From Candidatus Daviesbacteria bacterium (GTDB taxonomy: Bacteria > Patescibacteriota > Microgenomatia > Daviesbacterales > UBA10151), in contig JACOXH010000007.1 of assembly GCA_016176415.1 (NCBI GenBank), positions 1 to 41,482 of the forward strand: a DNA stretch of 41,482 nucleotides, given 5' to 3'. A program made the translations under genes and the position numbers. Of this stretch, positions 9,301 to 16,312 are shown piece after piece. The notes beneath the pieces are model-generated. The model was not told where the DNA came from. It did no database searches and saw only the letters and a program-made list of their open reading frames with translations. Within the stretch, counting starts at the first letter, position 1; each line of letters opens with the position of its first letter.

Positions 9301-9443
9301 TCATTTGAGGAAGTTGAAGGTCCGCCGGAAATTTGATAGAAGAAAATCAAAGCAGCCAAAGCAATTAAAACATAAACAATTAAGCCTTTAAATACAGGGA
9401 AAATCTTTTTACCCACGTTAATTTTCCTTTTTCCGTTTGGCAT
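6306..9443 (-). CDS. ftsH: ATP-dependent zinc metalloprotease FtsH, interrupted by an intein
   Basis: 1045 residues as read. Removal of an in-frame intein (220-647) leaves a 617-residue protein of normal FtsH length. Visible parts: two membrane segments (about 20-37 and 124-142) around an extracytoplasmic domain, Walker A GPAGTGK (213-219) completed by Thr648 after splicing, Walker B IIFVDE, second region of homology AATNRPDLLDAALIRPGRFDRR, zinc site HEAGH (862-866) and the third ligand in TGAASDIEAAT (about Asp938). FtsH is a membrane AAA+ protease that degrades misfolded membrane and regulatory proteins. Without splicing the P-loop is broken, so activity depends on the intein. Confidence 0.95.
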   Translation of the reverse strand: MPNGKRKINVGKKIFPVFKGLIVYVLIALAALIFFYQISGGPSTSSNDVPISQIIQDTKDGKIQKITLEGDKVTAEVKDSDQKLSSRKEEGESIYKILESSGVDPKSVTIEVKDLSLQQAWVGVLSAVLPILILVGLMFLLFRNAREGAQGIFSFAQSRARLYSKDQPQIKFTDVAGAEEAKKELSEIVEFLKTPEKFKALGARIPKGVLMVGPAGTGKCVTGDTVIWTNKGLMEIREVPRYFFVDPKSHEVYGAQLSGLNPDDVVSSKNFASHWFNLGEQETIRVKLAQGFTLEGTPEHPVVVMDKDGKLRFRNLQQIQQDDYVAIQFGRRMFGDLNLVDQDTAYLLGLLTGDGNLSHASRVGLTSIEPEIIEFYKKYIKTHYPKCAISTSINGQSFLVSNWDLKRQLYQLGMSYLLSYDKVIPPTVLQAPEAIQVSFLQGLFDTDACIGTNQAEFEYTTVSEKMARQVQMMLLNLGTVASLNIKGRPENGYYRSVYRLTMTGSSLVNFSKVVGFRLSRKQKLLKAHTARMERVNTNIDIVPGIAHLVYESWRKISENKLSNEKLSKIIDKVRRRGRVSRQTLSEYVSFANTLDLNIPHLEYFRNILEAGLFFSKVTEKTSGVDQVYDFTVPQTHSFLGNGFVNHNTLLSRAIAGEAGVPFFSIAGSEFMEMLVGVGAARVRDMFAQAKKAAPAIIFVDEVESIGRQRGMGMTGGHDEREQTLNQILVEMDGFTPNDHVIVLAATNRPDLLDAALIRPGRFDRRVVLGMPDLNERRAIIELHMKGKPFTKEVSTEKLARRTVGFSGADLANMLNEAAILAAREGKTAIDNKDLEEAATKEKLGPQRKRMQSERDRKLAAYHEAGHAVVGHFLPNVDPVHRISIVSRGMSGGHTLFPPTEDRSNESKSRLMEQITAALGGQAAEFFVFKDISTGAASDIEAATGIARAMVTEYGMSSLGPLSVHSRPMFGIWRGAGEGTELSPKMHDAVDSEIKKIIDTCFKDAQDILRKQKLKLDKVAKALLEKETLESDEFEDIVGKKKINSL
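7503..8786 (-). other. Intein with LAGLIDADG homing endonuclease inside FtsH Walker A
   Basis: A 428-residue insert between Lys219 and the Thr of the P-loop GPAGTGK-T. It starts with Cys220 (block A, CVTGDTVIWTNKGLMEI), has block B (GTPEHPVVV, Thr297 and His300) and ends with blocks F and G (VYDFTVPQTHSFLGNG and terminal VNHN, His646-Asn647), with Thr648 as +1 nucleophile. In the middle are two dodecapeptide motifs, YLLGLLTGDGN (Asp354) and FLQGLFDTDAC (Asp447), both keeping the catalytic Asp. All residues needed for splicing and for a homing endonuclease are therefore visible. Confidence 0.93.
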
Positions 9444-9490
9444 AATACAGCGGATATTAGCACATTCAGCTTCAAATTGCTACTTGTAAA

Positions 9491-9814
9491 TTAGCGGATT
9501 TTTGTGCCTGCGGGAACATCTTCGGGGACTGTCAGAAATACAGGACCTTCTTCGGGATCTGCTGCCAGCATCATGCCTTGGGATTCCATACCCATCATCA
9601 TACGGGGTTCTAAATTTACTGCCACCACCACCTGTTTACCCTTTAAATCTTCTGCTTTGTACCATTGTTTTACTCCTGCCAGAATCTGTCTGGGTTCCCT
9701 TTCTCCTAAATCCACCATACATTTAATCAGCTTTTCTGATTCTTCTATTTCTTCAGCCTCTAAAATGGTGCCTACCTTTAATTCAACTTTTATAAAATCA
9801 TCAAAGGAGATCAT
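9491..9814 (-). CDS. Stand-alone tRNA-binding domain protein (MetRS beta/Trbp111-like)
   Basis: 107 residues forming one OB-fold EMAP-II-like tRNA-binding domain: FIKVELKVGTILEAEEIEESEKLIKCMVDLGE, ILAGVKQWY, VVVAVNLEPRMMMGMESQGMMLAA. This matches the C-terminal domain of bacterial methionyl-tRNA synthetase or free Trbp111/CsaA-type proteins. It probably binds the outer corner of tRNA and assists a synthetase lacking the appended domain. The first four bases overlap the end of the RAYT gene. CsaA chaperone function is an alternative. Confidence 0.8.
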   Translation of the reverse strand: MISFDDFIKVELKVGTILEAEEIEESEKLIKCMVDLGEREPRQILAGVKQWYKAEDLKGKQVVVAVNLEPRMMMGMESQGMMLAADPEEGPVFLTVPEDVPAGTKIR

Positions 9815-10371
9815 GAATTTATTTTACCAGATTCATTCGGATTATTCCTATCCCTGTCCCACGTCTGTGGATTATTTACAATGTATTCTCTGATTTTATT
9901 TAATTCAATATCATTTCTGATTATGTGTTCAAAATAATTCCGTTGCCAAACCCGTTTATTAAATGGTGGCCAATGCGATTGTTTTACATTTTTAATATAT
10001 TCATTTGTGGCCATGGTTTTAAACCATTGGATAATTGTACCAATTGTAGGGGCGGACCTATGTGTCCGCCCTATGGAATGATGTGTCCATCCGTTAATAA
10101 TGACAATGCCATGAATATGGTTGGGCATAATCTGGTATACATCTAATTCAATACCAGGGTATTTATCCGCAATTTTTAACCACCAATCGCCAACCATTTT
10201 TCCAACATCATTTAATTGCATGCATGGATTAACAGGGTCGACACGTGGGTCGACCCCTACAGAACCGAACAACATCTCACGATCCTGGGTACAGATTGTT
10301 ACAAAATATGCACCATTAGATGAATAATCATAATCTTTTAAACGGATGGATTTGCGGTTGTATGAAATCAT
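9811..10371 (-). CDS. RAYT-type Y1 (HUH) transposase
   Basis: 186 residues. Visible hallmarks of the REP-associated tyrosine transposase family are RKSIRLKDYDYSSNGAYFVTICT at the N-terminus, the HUH metal motif in PNHIHGIV (His85, His87) and the catalytic Tyr in WQRNYFEHIIRND (Tyr146). Such enzymes cut single-stranded DNA next to short GTAG-headed hairpins. Two such hairpins lie inside its own coding sequence, encoding residues 38-46 and 101-109. No IS200/IS605-type ends were found around the gene, so it looks like a domesticated or REP-mobilising single-copy gene. Confidence 0.88.
   Translation of the reverse strand: MISYNRKSIRLKDYDYSSNGAYFVTICTQDREMLFGSVGVDPRVDPVNPCMQLNDVGKMVGDWWLKIADKYPGIELDVYQIMPNHIHGIVIINGWTHHSIGRTHRSAPTIGTIIQWFKTMATNEYIKNVKQSHWPPFNKRVWQRNYFEHIIRNDIELNKIREYIVNNPQTWDRDRNNPNESGKINS
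10046..10071 (+). repeat. GTAG-headed REP-like hairpin within the RAYT gene (copy 1)
   Basis: GTAG (10046-10049), then stem GGGCGGAC (10050-10057), 6-base loop CTATGT and stem GTCCGCCC (10064-10071), a perfect 8-bp hairpin. GTAG next to a GC-rich hairpin is the target layout known for RAYT enzymes. Confidence 0.8.
10235..10260 (-). repeat. GTAG-headed REP-like hairpin within the RAYT gene (copy 2, inverted)
   Basis: On the reverse strand: GTAG (10260-10257), stem GGGTCGAC (10256-10249), 6-base loop CCACGT and stem GTCGACCC (10242-10235). It has the same 4 + 8 + 6 + 8 layout as copy 1 but different stem bases, in the opposite orientation. Confidence 0.8.
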
Positions 10372-10385
10372 GAAGGAATAGGATT

Positions 10386-11369
10386 TTACCCCAAACCAAC
10401 CTTATTCTTCACCTCTGCCATTTTCTTTTCAGCTATCTCTGCTGCTTTCTCTGCCCCTTCTGTAAGCAGAGATTCAAGTTGTGCAGGATCAGAAGTCAGA
10501 TCCTGATAGCGTTTCTGGAAGGGCTCCAAAAATTCTATTACTCTATCTGCCAGTTCTTTTTTAAAATCTCCATAACCCTTACCTGCAAATCGAGCTTCTA
10601 TCTCTTCCCTGCTCAAACTTGTAACTCCTTCATAAATTTCCAGCAGGTTATAAATACCAGGCCTACCCATATCAAAAACAATTTCTTTTTGAGAGTCAGT
10701 AGCAGCGCCCATGATGGCTGAACGAAGCTGATCTACTGAAGCGAGAAGTGGCAGAGTTCTGCCCTCCCTGTCATCACTTTTACTCATCTTTTTAACAGGC
10801 TCAAGCAAATCCATTACTCTGGCACCTGTTTTGGGTATCACAGGAGTTGGCAACTTAAAAGTTTCACCATATATAGAGTTAAACCTTTGGGCAATATCAC
10901 GGGTAATTTCAACGTGTTGTTTTTGATCCTCCCCCACTGGTACCTCATCTGTGTCATAAAGCAGGATATCTGAAGCCATCAGCACAGGATAATCATAAAG
11001 GCCAACACTAACGCTCTCCCTTTGGTCGCCTGATTTTTCCTTAAATTGAGTCATTCTGCTCATCCAGCCCAAGGGGGTAAAACAATTTAAAATCCAGGCT
11101 AATTCTGCATGGGCAGATACATCAGATTGGACAAAAACAATGGACTGTTTGGGATCAATACCTGAGGCAAAATAAATTCCTGCCACTTCCCTGATCTTTT
11201 GTTTTAATACTTTGGGGTCTTGTGGCACAGTGATAGCATGAAGATCCACAATGCAAAAGATATTATCAAAATTCTCCTGTGAAGCTACCCAATTTTTCAA
11301 AGCTCCCAGGTAATTACCTATATGTAAGTTGCCTGAAGGCTGAATCCCGGAAAACACCCTTTTCTTCAT
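10386..11369 (-). CDS. trpS: Tryptophanyl-tRNA synthetase
   Basis: 327 residues, normal for bacterial TrpRS. It has the class I signature PSGNLHIGNYLGA (His16-Ile-Gly-Asn), the KMSKS loop (194-198), GEDQKQHVEITRDIAQRFN and the C-terminal anticodon-binding helices. It charges tRNA-Trp with tryptophan. The ATG follows TATATT (11376-11381, reverse strand) by six bases. It precedes the RAYT gene on the same strand with a 14-base gap. Confidence 0.95.
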   Translation of the reverse strand: MKKRVFSGIQPSGNLHIGNYLGALKNWVASQENFDNIFCIVDLHAITVPQDPKVLKQKIREVAGIYFASGIDPKQSIVFVQSDVSAHAELAWILNCFTPLGWMSRMTQFKEKSGDQRESVSVGLYDYPVLMASDILLYDTDEVPVGEDQKQHVEITRDIAQRFNSIYGETFKLPTPVIPKTGARVMDLLEPVKKMSKSDDREGRTLPLLASVDQLRSAIMGAATDSQKEIVFDMGRPGIYNLLEIYEGVTSLSREEIEARFAGKGYGDFKKELADRVIEFLEPFQKRYQDLTSDPAQLESLLTEGAEKAAEIAEKKMAEVKNKVGLG

Positions 11370-11414
11370 AAGAAGAATATATCAGATGAGAATAAAAATT
11401 GCGAGGTAATATAA

Positions 11415-11431
11415 AAATCCCCAAGGGATTT
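11415..11431 (-). terminator. Probable rho-independent terminator after the 448-residue gene
   Basis: On the reverse strand AAATCCC, a 3-base loop, GGGATTT and more T residues: a 7-bp stem 46 bases after the stop of the gene at 11477. The stem is A/T-rich outside its GC core, so strength is moderate. Confidence 0.5.
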
Positions 11432-11476
11432 GATACAAACTTATTTTAACAGTAATGCCCCTAAAGTCAAATTCTA

Positions 11477-12823
11477 TTACGCTGCTTTATGCATGTTCAG
11501 TCTACTGAAAGCAAGTTGTTTCGATTGATTTACAAAAGCTTTATTTAACACATAATCATCCAAAGGATAGACCTCTTTTGGAAAGGGCACCCTGATAACT
11601 TCTCTCGCTCTTCTTAATTCGAATAACTTGTGAGCTCTCCCCATAAAAAGACCTGTTTTAGAATCTTGTGTTCCAACTTCCATCTCTGAATTCAAAAAAG
11701 TTGCCCGATCATAAAAGATTAGTTCCATGGGAGTTGAAATTCCTTCAAACCATATTTTCTTTCGTGCATTAAAATTAATTTCTGTTGATTGCCCGTGATC
11801 TGTATTTGTATCAGGATCATCCACAACTTTATCTATTCTCGGAAGGGCTCTGGGATGGTTAGAATCCAAGCGTGATTCTATGCCAGCCTTTATAACCGAA
11901 ATTACAAGATCAGCAAACTGTTCCGGGGGTACAGCATCATCCATTAACACAAACCTCATCCCTATAGAGTCCTGAAGAGCCTCGTCTATATGAACTACTC
12001 CTCCGTTTCTTAAAGCCTTTACCCAGGTTTTTACAATTGTAGGTCCTAACTCTTTCTCCCTATCCTTTTTATGGACATAACCAACTTCAGGAACATTTCG
12101 AACAGTTATTCTCTGTCTCTTGAGATGAGCTGTTAACAATCTTTCACTACTTCTATCAGGAAAACCTACCACTCTGTTTGTTTGATCATCATGGTAAGAC
12201 TCAAGAGGAATAGGATCTCCTTTTCCTGTTACCCCGGCAAACAATCTCTCGTTTAATAAATCCTGTACATCTGCCAAAAGATTGGATAGTCCGGCATTCA
12301 AGGCTCTTGATTCTATAATTCCGATTTGATAATGAAGGATGGCATGTCTTTGAGCTTCATAAGCTAAAGTTGGAAAAATTGCACCCTTTTTTAACGGATC
12401 TTCATTTTCACTAACAGGACTTGCAAGATATCTTAATAAATCGCTGGGGCGGTCTGAAATTTTTGCAATTTCTCCCCTCATTTCAAAATCCTCTGCCAAT
12501 TCTGGCACCAGTTGACCAAAATACTGAACTGCAGCAATTGCAGATTCTTTACACTCCTTGTAGAAACTACGGGGATGAGTTAAATCTGAAGGCAGACGGT
12601 ATATCTCCTTGCTGGCCCTTAAGAAAAATTTATCCACTTGCTCTGTGTCTCTTCTGGAAAGAGTTGAACCTGCAGCAGCCAATTTTCTGGAAAGATCGAC
12701 TGCGTTTTCACCATAATGGGCTATGATTGTCCGACCTAATTGGAAATTAGTCGTAAAAGATCTACCCTCTATACAAGGCCTGTACCATTCAGTTGCTATC
12801 GGTCCTATTTTAATTTCTGACAT
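11477..12823 (-). CDS. Unrecognised 448-residue protein, possible distant RelA/SpoT-type nucleotidyltransferase domain
   Basis: A soluble mostly helical protein with no signal peptide or membrane segment. I do not recognise the family. The C-terminal half, DEALQDSIGMRFVLMDD, then GQSTEINFNARKKIWFEGISTPMELIFYDRATFLNSEMEVG and GRAHKLFELRRARE, is laid out like a RelA/SpoT synthetase fold (D-x-IG-R near a strand, later E-I/L strand and a His next to a basic helix). This is only a resemblance; canonical ATP-binding residues were not found. A purine-rich RBS (GGAAGAAAGG) lies upstream, after a terminator-bearing leader. It appears to be a single-gene transcript. Confidence 0.45.
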   Translation of the reverse strand: MSEIKIGPIATEWYRPCIEGRSFTTNFQLGRTIIAHYGENAVDLSRKLAAAGSTLSRRDTEQVDKFFLRASKEIYRLPSDLTHPRSFYKECKESAIAAVQYFGQLVPELAEDFEMRGEIAKISDRPSDLLRYLASPVSENEDPLKKGAIFPTLAYEAQRHAILHYQIGIIESRALNAGLSNLLADVQDLLNERLFAGVTGKGDPIPLESYHDDQTNRVVGFPDRSSERLLTAHLKRQRITVRNVPEVGYVHKKDREKELGPTIVKTWVKALRNGGVVHIDEALQDSIGMRFVLMDDAVPPEQFADLVISVIKAGIESRLDSNHPRALPRIDKVVDDPDTNTDHGQSTEINFNARKKIWFEGISTPMELIFYDRATFLNSEMEVGTQDSKTGLFMGRAHKLFELRRAREVIRVPFPKEVYPLDDYVLNKAFVNQSKQLAFSRLNMHKAA

Positions 12824-12841
12824 TTTTTCCTTTCTTCCACT

Positions 12842-12866
12842 AAAAAACCGCTTCTTTAAGAAGCGG
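12842..12866 (-). terminator. Intrinsic terminator in the leader, 18 bases before the start codon
   Basis: On the reverse strand the hairpin CCGCTTCTT/AAGAAGCGG (12866-12848) is followed by six T residues (12847-12842). It stands before the gene at 12823 and after the upstream PIN gene, so it either regulates the downstream gene or ends a small RNA. Confidence 0.75.
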
Positions 12867-12997
12867 CTTGAGAGAGATTATTCCCTTTTAGGGTTTTTCT
12901 CACTCAAACCACTCTTCAGTAACGAAGAGTCGGCATGGTTTAAAAATAATGTTAAGTTTTGTATTCATATTGCTAAAAAACAAATCCCCTGAGGGAT
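12842..12997 (-). promoter_or_regulatory. Structured 5' leader (candidate riboswitch or attenuator)
   Basis: Reading the reverse strand: (0) ATCCC/GGGAT hairpin (12997-12984) followed by a T-rich run; (1) AAACC (12941-12937) pairing GGTTT (12910-12906) with a nested 7-bp stem ACTCTTC/GAAGAGT; (2) TTGAGTGAGA (12907-12898) pairing TCTCTCTCAA (12877-12868) with one mismatch, around a CCCT/AGGG hairpin; (3) the terminator. Stems 1 and 2 share two bases. A 22-codon ORF (12968-12900), ending at a TGA in stem 2, could be a leader peptide but has no run of one amino acid. A TTGACA box sits at 13034-13029. Confidence 0.5.
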
Positions 12998-13065
12998 ATA
13001 AGTTAAAATAATCATACCCCAAATGGTTTGTCAATAATAAATTCTACTATAGGTTGAGGGAAAAA

Positions 13066-13503
13066 TCAAGCATGGCTTCGGGAATTAGATGCTTCTAAGA
13101 ATTGTACCGGTGTAACAATTTTGATTTTTCTATACTCTTTAAGCTCCAATAGATCCTGATCCCCTGTAATAATAAAGTCACAATCACCCTCAACTGCTGC
13201 CTCCAGCACCCTATTGTCATCACTATCCCTGACAACATATAAATCCATGTGCGGGTTTACTATAATGAAACTTTTTTCCATTTCTTCCTTAAGAAGATAC
13301 ATATCGGATAAAGACAGCGGGAATTTTTTAGTAATAATATCAGTTAATTCTGCCTGTAAAACCGGAGAAATAACCACTTGAAGCTCTTTGGTTAAAACCA
13401 TTCTTAGAACTTTTTCGGGGATACCACCATAAACTAATGCTGAAATAAAAATATTAGTATCTAAAACTACCTTAACGGGATTTTCTGCCGTGCCTGTATT
13501 CAT
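13066..13503 (-). CDS. PIN-domain ribonuclease toxin
   Basis: 145 residues with the PIN fold signature: VVLDTNIFISALVYGGIPEKVL (first Asp), a central Glu-rich helix (LQAELTDIITKKF) and VRDSDDNRVLEAAVEGDCDFIITGDQDLLEL (the later acidic residues). These four acids bind metal in RNA-cutting PIN toxins (VapC-like; putative toxin COG1569 subgroup). It overlaps the antitoxin gene by 32 bases and follows it in one operon. Target RNA is unknown. Confidence 0.85.
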   Translation of the reverse strand: MNTGTAENPVKVVLDTNIFISALVYGGIPEKVLRMVLTKELQVVISPVLQAELTDIITKKFPLSLSDMYLLKEEMEKSFIIVNPHMDLYVVRDSDDNRVLEAAVEGDCDFIITGDQDLLELKEYRKIKIVTPVQFLEASNSRSHA

Positions 13504-13723
13504 AAACTATCCTGTTTACATCCTCTTCGCTTTTTATCCCTGCCTTTTCACCTGCCTTTTTGCCTGCTGCAAATATTTTCTCCCAATTTTCCATTCTTTG
13601 CAGATACATTCTTAAAGATTCACGAATCAATTCACTTCTGTCCCTGTATTCTTTTTTAGCCTGCTTATCTACTTTTTTGACCAGTTCTTTTGGTAAGGAG
13701 ATGTTGAATGTTTGTGTTTGCAT
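13472..13723 (-). CDS. Ribbon-helix-helix antitoxin
   Basis: 83 residues starting MQTQTFNISLPKELVKKVDKQAKK, an RHH/CopG DNA-binding N-terminus, then RDRSELIRESLRMYL and a charged tail that should bind the PIN toxin encoded next. It likely represses its own promoter. The start is decided by a TACAAT -10 box six bases upstream. Confidence 0.82.
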   Translation of the reverse strand: MQTQTFNISLPKELVKKVDKQAKKEYRDRSELIRESLRMYLQRMENWEKIFAAGKKAGEKAGIKSEEDVNRIVYEYRHGRKSR

Positions 13724-13729
13724 ACATAT

Positions 13730-13758
13730 ATTGTATATGAATTGTATGTTAATGTCAA
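13730..13758 (-). promoter_or_regulatory. Strong promoter of the toxin-antitoxin operon
   Basis: On the reverse strand a perfect -35 TTGACA (13758-13753), 17-base spacer and -10 TACAAT (13735-13730). The antitoxin ATG follows after six bases, so transcription should begin at or within a base or two of the start codon. The spacer region repeats ATACAAT, a possible operator. Confidence 0.75.
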
Positions 13759-13761
13759 TAA

Positions 13762-15018
13762 TTATTTGAGTTTATCTCTAAATTGATCATATTTAGTAGG
13801 AGTAGCTTCATATTCTTTAATCTCATAAGACTCATGTTTGATAATAATTTTTTGATTTTCCCCTAAATCCTCTTTTAGAACCACCCCTGGTCCTACCAAA
13901 GAATTACTCCCTATTTTAACCCCCGGCATAGTAGAAGAATTAACCCCCATTCTTACTCCCTTTCCTGCTATCAAACCTAATTTTGTTCTTTCTGTTTCCC
14001 TGATTACTTTCCCGTCCAATCTTAAGTTAGCCAACACTGCTCCACTCCCCATGCCAAAATCCCCCTCCAAAACAGAATCCCCCACATAGTTAGTATGGAA
14101 CCATGAGTTTGACCCAACATAAGACCGGGTGATATCAGAACCAAAACCAGTTACACATCCTTCCTCTAAATCTGATTCCCTGACCATAGAATTTGTTCCC
14201 ACTATGACATTTCTGCCAATATAACAGGGCCCTTTGATAGTAGCCCCATCAAACACTTTTGCCCCTTCTTCAATAATAATTTTGCCCGGGTAAACTTTTT
14301 CATCAATACTGGACAAAAAGTAAGCTGTAATGTCTAAAATATGCCATGGGTATTTTAAAGGAATCCAAACTCCGGAGTATTTGGAAAATTTAACATCCAA
14401 GCCATCTTTAATCATCTGGTCTAAAGCTACTTCATACTGATCATCATTATCTGTAGAAGCCTTTTCCAGATACTCAACAAGCTTTTGTCCGTCTTTAAAG
14501 TAATCTGCCACCAGCTTCACCATATCAGAAGGCTCATTCCCCTCACCCGGCTTCTCAACTATACCGTTGACGCTTTCCCCTTCTGTCAAAAGATATCCTC
14601 CTGGAAAATATTTATTAACTTTCAGTCCGGTCAAAACAACATCGCCGTCAGTTTTTATTTCTTCTATGTCCAAAATATCTTCAGCATTAAGAACTAATAT
14701 TTCACCCCCTATTAAATCTTTGGCTGAAAGGATTGCATCAGCCATGCCTTTGGGCTCATTTTGAACAGTAATTTCGAAATTTAAGTTTAAACTTTGAGCA
14801 ATTTCAGTTATTTTATCTTTGCTGTGAGGGTTGGAAATAATTATAAACTCAGGCTCCCGTCCACCTGGAAGGTGGGCTTTGACTCCTTCCAGGTGAGCCC
14901 TTATTTTAAGCAGATTATGATAGATAAGAGGTTTGCCTAAAAAAGGGATTAAACACTTATCAGTGGCAACAGGCCACATCCTTTTCCCCTCTCCCCCAGC
15001 TAGTACAATAATTTGCAT
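13762..15018 (-). CDS. Sugar-1-phosphate nucleotidyltransferase with left-handed beta-helix domain
   Basis: I start at MQIIVLAGGEGKRMWP (ATG 15016-15018); the longer reading frame runs into a dispersed repeat and a tRNA. About 418 residues. The N-terminal half is a nucleotidyltransferase (GGEGKRMWPVATDKCLIPFLGKP, then VLNAED), the C-terminal half has hexapeptide repeats (IIIEEGAKVFDGATIKGPCYIGRNVIVG...). This GlmU-like architecture also fits glucose-1-P or mannose-1-P nucleotidyltransferases; the substrate is open. It should feed the glycosyltransferases in this window. Within the N-terminal domain, AHLEGVKAHLPGGRE is encoded by a palindromic repeat and looks like an in-frame insertion. Confidence 0.8.
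   Translation of the reverse strand: MQIIVLAGGEGKRMWPVATDKCLIPFLGKPLIYHNLLKIRAHLEGVKAHLPGGREPEFIIISNPHSKDKITEIAQSLNLNFEITVQNEPKGMADAILSAKDLIGGEILVLNAEDILDIEEIKTDGDVVLTGLKVNKYFPGGYLLTEGESVNGIVEKPGEGNEPSDMVKLVADYFKDGQKLVEYLEKASTDNDDQYEVALDQMIKDGLDVKFSKYSGVWIPLKYPWHILDITAYFLSSIDEKVYPGKIIIEEGAKVFDGATIKGPCYIGRNVIVGTNSMVRESDLEEGCVTGFGSDITRSYVGSNSWFHTNYVGDSVLEGDFGMGSGAVLANLRLDGKVIRETERTKLGLIAGKGVRMGVNSSTMPGVKIGSNSLVGPGVVLKEDLGENQKIIIKHESYEIKEYEATPTKYDQFRDKLK
14862..14895. repeat. Palindromic element in frame inside the nucleotidyltransferase gene
   Basis: Perfect 11-bp inverted repeat CACCTGGAAGG (14862-14872) and CCTTCCAGGTG (14885-14895) with a 12-base loop containing TGGGCTTT. A closely related palindrome is present in tlyA (30720-30777). 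Confidence 0.8.
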
Positions 15019-15041
15019 AATATAACAATAATTATTTATGG

Positions 15042-15062
15042 ATCCCGGATCAAGTCCGGGAT
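15042..15062. repeat. Dispersed palindrome ATCCCGGA-N5-TCCGGGAT
   Basis: Perfect 8-bp inverted repeat with a 5-base loop, followed by GACAATGG. It lies between the nucleotidyltransferase start and tRNA-Met. The same GTCATCCCGGA... type of sequence is familiar as a dispersed repeat in many bacterial genomes. Confidence 0.7.
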
Positions 15063-15074
15063 GACAATGGTAAG

Positions 15075-15148
15075 TAGCAGGGGTGGGGTGCGCGCCCACG
15101 ACCTCGGCGTTATGAGTGCCGCGCTCTAACTGACTGAGCTACCCTGCC
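15075..15148 (-). tRNA. tRNA-Met (CAT), elongator-type, with an atypical T-loop
   Basis: Acceptor GGCAGGG pairs CCCTGCT (G-T first pair), then TA, D-arm GCTC/GAGC, anticodon loop CTCATAA, variable loop and T-stem GTGGG/CCCAC. The T-loop reads CGCGCAC instead of the near-universal TTCRANY, and the anticodon stem has an A31-C39 mismatch. No CCA is encoded. CAT could also be a lysidine-type Ile tRNA, but a separate tRNA-Ile(TAT) at 17769 makes Met more likely. Function or decay cannot be told. Confidence 0.75.
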
Positions 15149-15240
15149 TTAATAAGCCATATTTTACCAAACCGGACTGCACAAATCATCTGCTTGACGC
15201 CGTCTCGCTGCTGTTCTACTCTTAAATTACAACCACCTGA

Positions 15241-16302
15241 ATGAATATTAACACTGTCACTCTTAATAAATTCTCTTTCATTGACGTACATGATCTCAAA
15301 GAAACTGAAATAAAATACCTCCGCAAAACTTACAATTTTAGTCAGATTCATCTTGATGACTATGTCAGCGGACAGCAGGTGCCTAAAATCGAGGCTTTTA
15401 AAGATTATATCCTGATTGTGCTGGACTTCCCTTTTGTCGAATCATCCGATGAAACCGGCAACGGTAACCATACCAAACCACCGGAACCAAATACACAGGC
15501 ACCAAACAACAACGGTGTTTCCTCAACTATCACTGGAATAATTACCAGCCCTTTAAATATCCCTAAATTCCTCTTTGCTCACGCTAAAGAGAAAAGGCTC
15601 CGCACCGGCCACATTAATTTTTTTATCGGCAAAGACTTTTTAGTGGTACTGCATGATGAAAAAACACCGGAAATAGATAAAATTTTTGAAAGTTGCCAAA
15701 GCAGCCTGAAAGTAAGGGAAACATACCTGGTTAACGGCCCATTTCATCTGTTTTATTTAATAGTTGATACTCTGGTTGATTCAACCTTTGGCATTATGAA
15801 GGAAGTAGCTGCATCCATTGATGACATTAATCTGCATCTTTTGCAAAACTATTCTCCCTTAAGGATAGTAGAAGAAATTTCTGCCACCAGAAGAAATTTG
15901 GTGTTGTTTAAATCTATACTCTCCCCTGCTTTGGATATTTTTAAAGAGTTAAGGAGTGATAAATATAAAGAATTTGGCGAATTTGACATCGCCTCTTATT
16001 CCAGCTTGTCTGATCACATCAAAAAGATTCTTTACCGGCTGGAAGGCAGCAGCGAACTGCTGGATGGAATTGCCAGAAGCCATGAATCACTGCTGACCGC
16101 CAAAACTAACGAGACTATAAAGGTATTAACTATGTTTACAGCTATTTTACTGCCTCTGACTCTGTTGACAGGGATCTATGGGATGAATGTGGTAGGTTTA
16201 CCCGGAGCTGAAACTGAAGGTATATTAACATTATTATCACTAATCATGGCCATCATTGCTGTCAGCATGATCCTGGCTTTCAAGATCAGAAGATGGTTTT
16301 AA
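15241..16302 (+). CDS. corA: CorA-type magnesium/divalent cation channel
   Basis: 353 residues with a large N-terminal cytoplasmic domain and two C-terminal membrane helices: TMFTAILLPLTLLTGIYGMNV and LLSLIMAIIAVSMILAFKI. The YGMN motif after the first helix is the selectivity signature of the CorA family. The protein forms a pentameric channel for Mg2+ (or Co2+/Ni2+). A variable Asn/Pro-rich stretch near residues 78-95 (NGNHTKPPEPNTQAP) looks like a linker insertion. Hairpins lie just after the stop. Confidence 0.9.
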   Translation: MNINTVTLNKFSFIDVHDLKETEIKYLRKTYNFSQIHLDDYVSGQQVPKIEAFKDYILIVLDFPFVESSDETGNGNHTKPPEPNTQAPNNNGVSSTITGIITSPLNIPKFLFAHAKEKRLRTGHINFFIGKDFLVVLHDEKTPEIDKIFESCQSSLKVRETYLVNGPFHLFYLIVDTLVDSTFGIMKEVAASIDDINLHLLQNYSPLRIVEEISATRRNLVLFKSILSPALDIFKELRSDKYKEFGEFDIASYSSLSDHIKKILYRLEGSSELLDGIARSHESLLTAKTNETIKVLTMFTAILLPLTLLTGIYGMNVVGLPGAETEGILTLLSLIMAIIAVSMILAFKIRRWF

Positions 16303-16312
16303 TGAACTCCTT

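Noticed and set aside
15019-15099. N-terminal extension of the sugar nucleotidyltransferase
   Set aside because: The extra residues derive from the palindrome at 15042 and the tRNA-Met gene; the GlmU-like domain starts at MQIIVLAGG.
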